Shown piece after piece: positions 42,293 to 47,969 of a DNA stretch of 47,969 nucleotides. Every line of letters begins with the position of its first letter. The stretch's first letter is position 1. Below the pieces are notes generated by a model. That model worked only from the letters and a program-made list of their open reading frames with translations, was not told where the DNA came from and made no database searches. The position numbers and the translations under genes were made by a program. Source of the DNA: an uncultured Flavobacteriaceae bacterium (GTDB lineage: Bacteria > Bacteroidota > Bacteroidia > Flavobacteriales > Flavobacteriaceae). The stretch covers positions 1 through 47,969 of the forward strand of contig CAJQNO010000099.1 in NCBI GenBank assembly GCA_905479745.1, in the 5' to 3' direction.

Positions 42293-42958
42293 ATGGGATT
42301 TATATCTACTTCTATAGCCCGCAAGGTTGCCATGGCACTTTCCGGTCTGTTTCTCGTCTTCTTCCTTGGACAGCATTTTGTAATAAATATTTCATCGGTG
42401 ATAGATCCGGACACCTTTAATTCCTGGTCGCATTTTATGGGTACAAATGGCCTGGTGCAATTCCTGCTCCAGCCGGTTTTGATCTTTGGGGTGATCTTCC
42501 ACTTTATAATGGGATTCATTTTAGAATATCAAAACCGCAAGGCAAGAGCCATTAACTATAAATCATTCAAAGGGAACAATAATTCCAGTTGGGCCTCGAG
42601 AAATATGCTTATCTCCGGAGTGGTTATCCTGGCGTTCCTCGGTTTGCATTTTTACGATTTCTGGGTGCCGGAAATTGTTCATAAATACATCGAATCGCAC
42701 CCGGAAGACCCTAGCCGTTATTTTCCCGAACTGGTACATAAGTTTGAAAGTCCGGTAAGAGTTGGATTATACGCCTTAGCGTTTATATTGCTCATCTTTC
42801 ACCTGTGGCACGGATTTTCTTCGTCATTTCAGAGTGTTGGATTCAACAACAAATATTCTCGTGCACTAAAAGGCTTTACAAGACTTTATGCTGTACTAAT
42901 TCCATTAGGCTTTGTATTTATAGCCCTGTACCATCATTTCAATCAATTACCCCACTAA
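42293..42958 (+). CDS. sdhC: Succinate dehydrogenase cytochrome b subunit
   Basis: The 221-residue membrane anchor has five predicted spans, the single-polypeptide form (as in Bacillus and Wolinella) in which SdhC and SdhD parts are fused. Five histidines in or near spans are candidates for the two haem b ligands: H28, H70, H119, H170 and H173. IARKVAMALSGLFLVFFLGQ at the N terminus and FHLWHGFSSSFQ near 169 are family motifs. It connects succinate oxidation by SdhAB to menaquinone. It is first in the operon, 12 nt before sdhA. Confidence 0.93.
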   Translation: MGFISTSIARKVAMALSGLFLVFFLGQHFVINISSVIDPDTFNSWSHFMGTNGLVQFLLQPVLIFGVIFHFIMGFILEYQNRKARAINYKSFKGNNNSSWASRNMLISGVVILAFLGLHFYDFWVPEIVHKYIESHPEDPSRYFPELVHKFESPVRVGLYALAFILLIFHLWHGFSSSFQSVGFNNKYSRALKGFTRLYAVLIPLGFVFIALYHHFNQLPH

Positions 42959-42970
42959 AAAGCAGAAGAT

Positions 42971-44974
42971 ATGTCGAAATTGAATTCAAAAGTACCTAAA
43001 GGACCTTTAAGTGAAAAGTGGACAAAACACAAGAATGATATAAATCTGGTTAACCCGGCGAATAAACGTAATATAGATGTGATCGTGGTAGGGACCGGAC
43101 TGGCTGGTGGTAGTGCCGCTGCTACCCTGGCGGAGCTTGGCTACAATGTAAAGACATTCTGCTATCAGGATTCTCCTCGCAGAGCACACTCTATTGCCGC
43201 ACAGGGAGGGATCAACGCAGCAAAAAATTACCAGGGAGATGGTGATTCTACTTACAGATTATTTTACGATACGATAAAAGGTGGAGACTACAGATCGAGG
43301 GAAGCCAATGTTTATCGCCTGGCAGAAGTTTCTGCTAATATTATAGACCAATGTGTTGCTCAGGGAGTGCCATTTGCTCGGGAATACGGAGGTCTGTTAG
43401 ACAACCGTTCCTTCGGAGGTGTATTAGTGTCCAGAACATTTTACGCCAAAGGTCAAACAGGGCAACAACTACTATTGGGCGCTTATTCGGCGATGAACCG
43501 GCAAATTAACCGTGGAAAGATAAAACCTTATAACCGTCATGAAATGCTTGATCTTGTAATCGTTGATGGAAAAGCCAGAGGGATCATCGCACGAGATATG
43601 GTAACCGGGGAGCTTGAACGACATTCGGCCCATGCTGTTGTGATCGCCAGTGGAGGATATGGAAATGTGTTTTACCTCTCTACCAACGCAATGGGGAGTA
43701 ATGTGACAGCCTCCTGGAAGATCCACAAACGAGGAGCTTATTTTGCAAATCCGTGCTATACTCAAATACATCCAACCTGTATTCCTGTTTCGGGAGATCA
43801 TCAGTCTAAGCTTACATTAATGTCTGAGTCGCTTCGGAATGACGGCCGGATCTGGGTTCCGAAGAAAAAAGAAGATGCCATAGCCATACAACAAGGGAAA
43901 CTTAAACCTGTAGACCTGGCCGAAGAAGATAGGGACTATTACCTGGAAAGACGGTATCCGTCGTTCGGAAACCTTGTGCCAAGAGATGTGGCCTCCAGGG
44001 CTGCGAAAGAAAGATGCGACGCCGGTTTTGGTGTTAATAAGACAGGGGAAGCTGTATTTCTGGATTTTGCATCGGCTATTATGAGATACGGACGAGAAGT
44101 TGCAGCTATTGAACATATTGAGAATCCTTCAGAAGAAAAAATTAGAGAATTAGGTGAAAAAGTAATCGAATCCAAATACGGGAACCTATTTCAGATGTAT
44201 GAAAAGATCGTAGATGAGAATCCGTACAAAACGCCTATGATGATCTATCCGGCCGTGCATTATACCATGGGAGGAGTTTGGGTTGATTACAATCTTGAAA
44301 CTACTATTCCTGGTTGTTTCTGTGCCGGAGAGGCTAATTTTAGTGACCATGGAGCCAACAGGTTGGGTGCTTCTGCCCTAATGCAGGGACTGGCCGATGG
44401 CTATTTTGTTTTACCATACACCATTAGTGATTATCTCGCAGACGATATAAGAACCGGTCCAATTCCTGTCGACACTCCGGAATTTGACGAGGCCGAGAAT
44501 AGCATTAGGATGCAAGTTGATAAACTTATCAATAATAAAGGGTCAAGATCTGTAGATTATTTCCATAAGCGTCTTGGTAAGATCATGTGGAATAATGTGG
44601 GGATGTCCCGAAATGAACAGGGGTTAAAAGAGGCCATAACCTCTATCCGGGAATTGCGTGAGGAATTTTGGAGGGATGTTTTGGTACCTGGTGAAGCCAA
44701 CGAGGTTAACCCGGAGCTTGAAAAAGCAATGCGGGTAGCAGATTTCCTCGAATTAGGGGAGTTGTTTGCTGTTGATGCCTTACACCGAAATGAATCCTGT
44801 GGTGGACATTTCAGGGAAGAATATCAAACAGAGGAAGGTGAGGCGATGCGAGATGATGAAAATTTCATGTACGCCGCAGCTTGGGAGTATACTGGTGACC
44901 CCGGTAAAGCAATCCTACACAAGGAAAACCTGGAATACGAAAATATTGAAGTTAAGACAAGAAGTTATAAATAA
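42971..44974 (+). CDS. sdhA: Succinate dehydrogenase flavoprotein subunit
   Basis: The 667-residue subunit oxidises succinate to fumarate with covalent FAD. The dinucleotide fold is [20 protein letters not shown]; the flavin His region is [24 protein letters not shown] and [16 protein letters not shown] are substrate-site and FAD-binding segments. The insertions and length fit the Bacillus/Bacteroidota type. It could also run as fumarate reductase under low oxygen, since this subfamily includes both. Start chosen at ATG 42971, 12 nt after sdhC. Confidence 0.95.
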   Translation: MSKLNSKVPKGPLSEKWTKHKNDINLVNPANKRNIDVIVVGTGLAGGSAAATLAELGYNVKTFCYQDSPRRAHSIAAQGGINAAKNYQGDGDSTYRLFYDTIKGGDYRSREANVYRLAEVSANIIDQCVAQGVPFAREYGGLLDNRSFGGVLVSRTFYAKGQTGQQLLLGAYSAMNRQINRGKIKPYNRHEMLDLVIVDGKARGIIARDMVTGELERHSAHAVVIASGGYGNVFYLSTNAMGSNVTASWKIHKRGAYFANPCYTQIHPTCIPVSGDHQSKLTLMSESLRNDGRIWVPKKKEDAIAIQQGKLKPVDLAEEDRDYYLERRYPSFGNLVPRDVASRAAKERCDAGFGVNKTGEAVFLDFASAIMRYGREVAAIEHIENPSEEKIRELGEKVIESKYGNLFQMYEKIVDENPYKTPMMIYPAVHYTMGGVWVDYNLETTIPGCFCAGEANFSDHGANRLGASALMQGLADGYFVLPYTISDYLADDIRTGPIPVDTPEFDEAENSIRMQVDKLINNKGSRSVDYFHKRLGKIMWNNVGMSRNEQGLKEAITSIRELREEFWRDVLVPGEANEVNPELEKAMRVADFLELGELFAVDALHRNESCGGHFREEYQTEEGEAMRDDENFMYAAAWEYTGDPGKAILHKENLEYENIEVKTRSYK

Positions 44975-44983
44975 AAGGCTGCT

Positions 44984-45730
44984 ATGAAGCTTACACTAAA
45001 AATTTGGCGACAAAAGAACGCTACTGCTAAAGGAAGTATACAAACATATCCTATTGATGGAATTGATGGTGACATGTCATTCCTTGAAATGCTGGATGTG
45101 CTAAATACACAACTAATCAACAAAGGAGAAGAGCCAGTGGTTTTCGATCACGACTGCAGGGAAGGTATCTGTGGTACCTGCTCCTTGCAGATTAATGGTG
45201 AGCCACATGGCCCGGACCGACTAATCACCACCTGCCAACTGCATATGCGCAAGTTCAATGATGGTGATACTATTGTTATAGAACCTTTCCGTGCTAAGGC
45301 TTTTCCGGTGATAAAGGACCTTATGGTGGATAGAAGTTCGTTCGACCGTATACAACAGGCCGGAGGCTACATTTCGGTTAATACTTCGGGAAACACCATA
45401 GACGCCAATGCGATTCCGATAGAAAAGGATGATGCAGATGCTTCCTTTAATGCTGCCGCCTGTATTGGATGCGGTGCCTGTGTTGCGGCATGCAAGAATG
45501 CCAGTGCGATGCTTTTTACTGCCGCAAAAGTGAGTCAGTTTGCTCTTCTTCCGCAAGGGCGAGTTGAAGCAAGCCGCAGGGTGCTGAACATGGTTGAGCA
45601 GATGGATAAGGAGGGATTTGGTAATTGTACCAATACCGGAGCTTGCGAGGTGGAATGCCCAAAAGGAATTTCGCTGGAAAATATCGCACGAATGAACCGG
45701 GAATACCTAAGTGCCGGTTTGAAGGGATAA
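44984..45730 (+). CDS. sdhB: Succinate dehydrogenase iron-sulfur subunit
   Basis: The 248-residue subunit carries the electron relay. The [2Fe-2S] site is C58, C63, C66 and C84 ([10 protein letters not shown]...TTC); the C-terminal ferredoxin domain has C160, C163, C166, C170 and C215, C221, C225 ([25 protein letters not shown]) for [4Fe-4S] and [3Fe-4S]. It passes electrons from SdhA to the haem/quinone site in SdhC. It is last in the operon, 9 nt after sdhA, and its client Fe-S clusters are likely supplied by the Suf system in this window. Its stop is one base from the opposite gene. Confidence 0.95.
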   Translation: MKLTLKIWRQKNATAKGSIQTYPIDGIDGDMSFLEMLDVLNTQLINKGEEPVVFDHDCREGICGTCSLQINGEPHGPDRLITTCQLHMRKFNDGDTIVIEPFRAKAFPVIKDLMVDRSSFDRIQQAGGYISVNTSGNTIDANAIPIEKDDADASFNAAACIGCGACVAACKNASAMLFTAAKVSQFALLPQGRVEASRRVLNMVEQMDKEGFGNCTNTGACEVECPKGISLENIARMNREYLSAGLKG

Positions 45731-45731
45731 G

Positions 45732-47966
45732 TTAGATTGCTTGTAATTGGGACATATCCCCTGGGGAGTTAGTACCGTTAATGTGCTTTAATATGGTTTG
45801 AGTGAATTTGCCGATATCATAGGGTTTTACAATGATATCGTTCATTCCCGAATCGTAAATACTAAATCTCATTTCTTCAACTTCAACTGCGGTTAGCGCC
45901 AGAATAGGAATGCCCTTATTGCGTTCTCGAATTCCGCGAGTTGCTTCCAACCCATTCATTACCGGCATATTGATGTCCATAAGGATAAGGTCGTAATTAG
46001 ATTTTTTCTCCATTTCTATAGCGATCTCGCCATTTTCAGCAATTTCGCAAATCACGCCTTCGCGTTCCAGTATTTTTAAAGTAACTGTTTGGTTGATCCT
46101 GTTATCTTCAACTATTAGAATACGCTTGTTCTTTAAATTTTTAGTGTCCAGTGTTTGTACTGTCTCCTTTTTGTATGCCTTATTCAATATATCGTAGGTA
46201 AGATCAAAGCTGAAAACCGACCCTTCACCAAGTTTACTCTCCACATGGATCTCTGAGTTAGACAATTCCAGTAATTTTCGAACGATGGGTAATCCAAGTC
46301 CGCTACCTTGGTAATTGTAATTAATATTATTCCCTTGGGAGAATTCTTCAAATATCGAGGCTTGTTTTCCTTCAGCAATACCTATTCCTGTATCCTTTAT
46401 CGAGAAAGAAATGGTTGCCTGGTTTGATGAAATTTCCCTTAAGGAAACATTTACATATATTTCTCCATGTTCAGTAAACTTACAGGCATTCCCTATAAGG
46501 TTCATTAATATCTGGGAAAGTCTAACCGAATTTCCTCGTATTAACTTAGGAACATCTTCATCTATATTGATATAAAATGTGTTCGCATTCTGAATACGCA
46601 TGTATTCGAAGGAAGAAACGATCGTTTTGATCTGCTCCCTTAGATTGAAGTAAGCTTTTTCATTTTCCACGGTTTTCGAATCAATTTTGTTTAGGTGTAA
46701 AACGTCGTTGATCAACGCCAGCAGGTAATCTGCTGAAAACTTGAGTGATTTCAAGTCGTTTTCGTGAGATTTCAATCCTTCGTCTTCAAGTAATAAGGTG
46801 CTAAGTCCGATTACCCCATAAAGCGGAGTTCTCAATTCGTGACTAACAGTAGAGAAGAAGTTACTTTTTGCTTTGGCAAGCCGTTCAGACTCCTCCTTGG
46901 CCATTAGGTATTCGGCATTTTTTACACGTAGTTCACCTACTAGCTCCTTTCGTTTCCTATAAGCAAGATATAACACCAGTAAAAGGAATAATATACAAAA
47001 GGAAACGATGAGCAAGACATTATTGAGCATACTCTTGTTACGCACTATTTCGGCCTGTAAGCTGTTTTGCAATTCGGCTGCCTGAACTTCTTTTCTATAC
47101 TCTTCAATGGCAAATCGGGCGGAGGTTTCGTCCTTTTCGGCATATAACGCTTTCTCCATATTCTCAATGGAGTACTCTTCGTATTTATCTTTTATAAGAA
47201 AAGCTTCCTGGTATTCTTCCAGGTTATATAAACATTCACTAAGATAGAAATAAGCGTTTTCCAATTCCAGGGTGAAGCCTTCTCGTTCGGCTACTTCGGC
47301 GGCTTTTCTAAGATATTTCTGGGCGAGTTCATACTTCTCCTTACTGTAATAGTATTCACCCATTAGATTATCGAGAGCTACACCATAAGACGCATGTGGT
47401 TCAAATTTTTCCAGTTTTCTGGCCCGTAATAAATGTGCATAACCCTCATTATATTCACCAGCTTCGAAGGCGGTAAGCACTGTATTAAAATGTGCTTTGG
47501 CAAGATTAACCGAATCGTTTATCTGTTTTAGCATGTCTACCGATTTGTTGTGGTAGTCCATTGCTTTTTTATAATTAGGCTGAATGGTAGAATATATATT
47601 CGCCATATCCATGTACATATGTGCTGTTGCCGTATCGTTTTCGGCTTCTTTTGCAAACTGAATGGATTTACTGAAATTCTCCCGAGCCATTACCGTATCG
47701 TTCATGGCCAGGTAATCGTACGCTAAAAGTCGGTATCCCTGATGTTTATAAAAAGGATCATTCAGCTTTAACGCTATTTTTAGTAAGGATATGTTAGATT
47801 CGAGCGATTTGCGGTAATTTCCACTATTATAATGTTCATCTGAAGTTTTCTTGAGAAGCTTGAACTGCTCTTTTTGTTCTGAAACAGAAGGAATATCCGA
47901 TGCCTCCTGGGAAATAACGGGGGCAACGAACAGAAAGATAAGCAGGTGAAATATCACTCTTTTCAT
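45732..47966 (-). CDS. TPR hybrid sensor histidine kinase
   Basis: The 744-residue protein has a signal peptide (MKRVIFHLLIFLFVAPVISQ), a periplasmic TPR array (~35-280), a coiled segment, and one membrane span (~316-336). The cytoplasmic part has HisKA with phospho-His376 in FSTVSHELRTPLYG, an HATPase domain (IGNACKF, KDTGIGIAEGK, GSGLGLPIVRKLLELS) and a receiver with Asp664 (DLILMDINMP). No DNA-binding output domain or HPt is attached, so phosphate must leave to another protein. TPR input of this kind is common in Bacteroidota; the stimulus is unknown. The complete gene fits in the window with its start three bases from the edge. Its cognate regulator is not in the window. Confidence 0.93.
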   Translation of the reverse strand: MKRVIFHLLIFLFVAPVISQEASDIPSVSEQKEQFKLLKKTSDEHYNSGNYRKSLESNISLLKIALKLNDPFYKHQGYRLLAYDYLAMNDTVMARENFSKSIQFAKEAENDTATAHMYMDMANIYSTIQPNYKKAMDYHNKSVDMLKQINDSVNLAKAHFNTVLTAFEAGEYNEGYAHLLRARKLEKFEPHASYGVALDNLMGEYYYSKEKYELAQKYLRKAAEVAEREGFTLELENAYFYLSECLYNLEEYQEAFLIKDKYEEYSIENMEKALYAEKDETSARFAIEEYRKEVQAAELQNSLQAEIVRNKSMLNNVLLIVSFCILFLLLVLYLAYRKRKELVGELRVKNAEYLMAKEESERLAKAKSNFFSTVSHELRTPLYGVIGLSTLLLEDEGLKSHENDLKSLKFSADYLLALINDVLHLNKIDSKTVENEKAYFNLREQIKTIVSSFEYMRIQNANTFYINIDEDVPKLIRGNSVRLSQILMNLIGNACKFTEHGEIYVNVSLREISSNQATISFSIKDTGIGIAEGKQASIFEEFSQGNNINYNYQGSGLGLPIVRKLLELSNSEIHVESKLGEGSVFSFDLTYDILNKAYKKETVQTLDTKNLKNKRILIVEDNRINQTVTLKILEREGVICEIAENGEIAIEMEKKSNYDLILMDINMPVMNGLEATRGIRERNKGIPILALTAVEVEEMRFSIYDSGMNDIIVKPYDIGKFTQTILKHINGTNSPGDMSQLQAI

Positions 47967-47969
47967 TCG

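Overview
The window reads as chromosomal DNA of a marine-type member of the Bacteroidota, most likely family Flavobacteriaceae. The support is type IX secretion (T9SS) cargo with type A and type B C-terminal sorting domains, a PorP/SprF-type membrane protein, families largely confined to this phylum (DUF3078, DUF2480, DUF5689, choice-of-anchor B), the fused single-subunit SdhC, and upstream signals close to the Bacteroidota promoter (TTTG / 19-21 nt / TAnnTTTG). I see no rRNA, tRNA, CRISPR array, phage module or insertion sequence. No gene-free stretch exceeds 300 bases; the longest (36025-36282) is AT-rich and holds an inverted repeat and a promoter.

Layout. 1-1569 (+): end of a DUF5689/choice-of-anchor J protein and a cupin lipoprotein. 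1640-8655 (-): a T9SS module of two type B cargo proteins, a PorP/SprF protein and an OmpA-family protein. 8776-9735 (-): an endonuclease/exonuclease/phosphatase-fold protein, divergent from hflX (9815-11020, +). 11110-12030 (-): a DUF3078 protein. 12149-20945 (-): a long suf operon (sufA, sufB, a lipoprotein, sufC, sufD, sufS, a META lipoprotein, sufE, a MIP18/SufT-like gene, an HMG-CoA synthase and a DUF2480 gene).

21102-32169 (-) is the most distinctive part. Five tandem paralogues of the choice-of-anchor B family (four T9SS cargo, one lipoprotein) are followed by a seven-repeat propeller-like lipoprotein, an MbnP-family protein and a di-haem cytochrome c peroxidase. The last five genes (two paralogues onward) are separated by only 9-23 nt and look like one transcription unit. 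All five paralogues keep the same five histidines, an acidic GDExDE motif and an N-terminal cysteine pair. I infer a surface redox or metal system, possibly copper, in which the peroxidase modifies MbnP and the propellers act as partners or enzymes. This is the best candidate for an undescribed system.

32346-47966: thiL (+), two small zinc-ribbon-like paralogues (-), an alpha/beta hydrolase (-) and brnQ (+) with interleaved divergent promoters, a stand-alone CBM48/E-set protein (+), a Xaa-Pro aminopeptidase (-), a large BNR/VPS10-type repeat protein (+), a T9SS type A protein with codon use suggesting strong expression (+), the sdhCAB operon (+) with the clearest promoter in the window, and a TPR hybrid histidine kinase (-) ending one base from sdhB.

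All functional calls come from reading the translated sequence and remembered family features; no database search was run.
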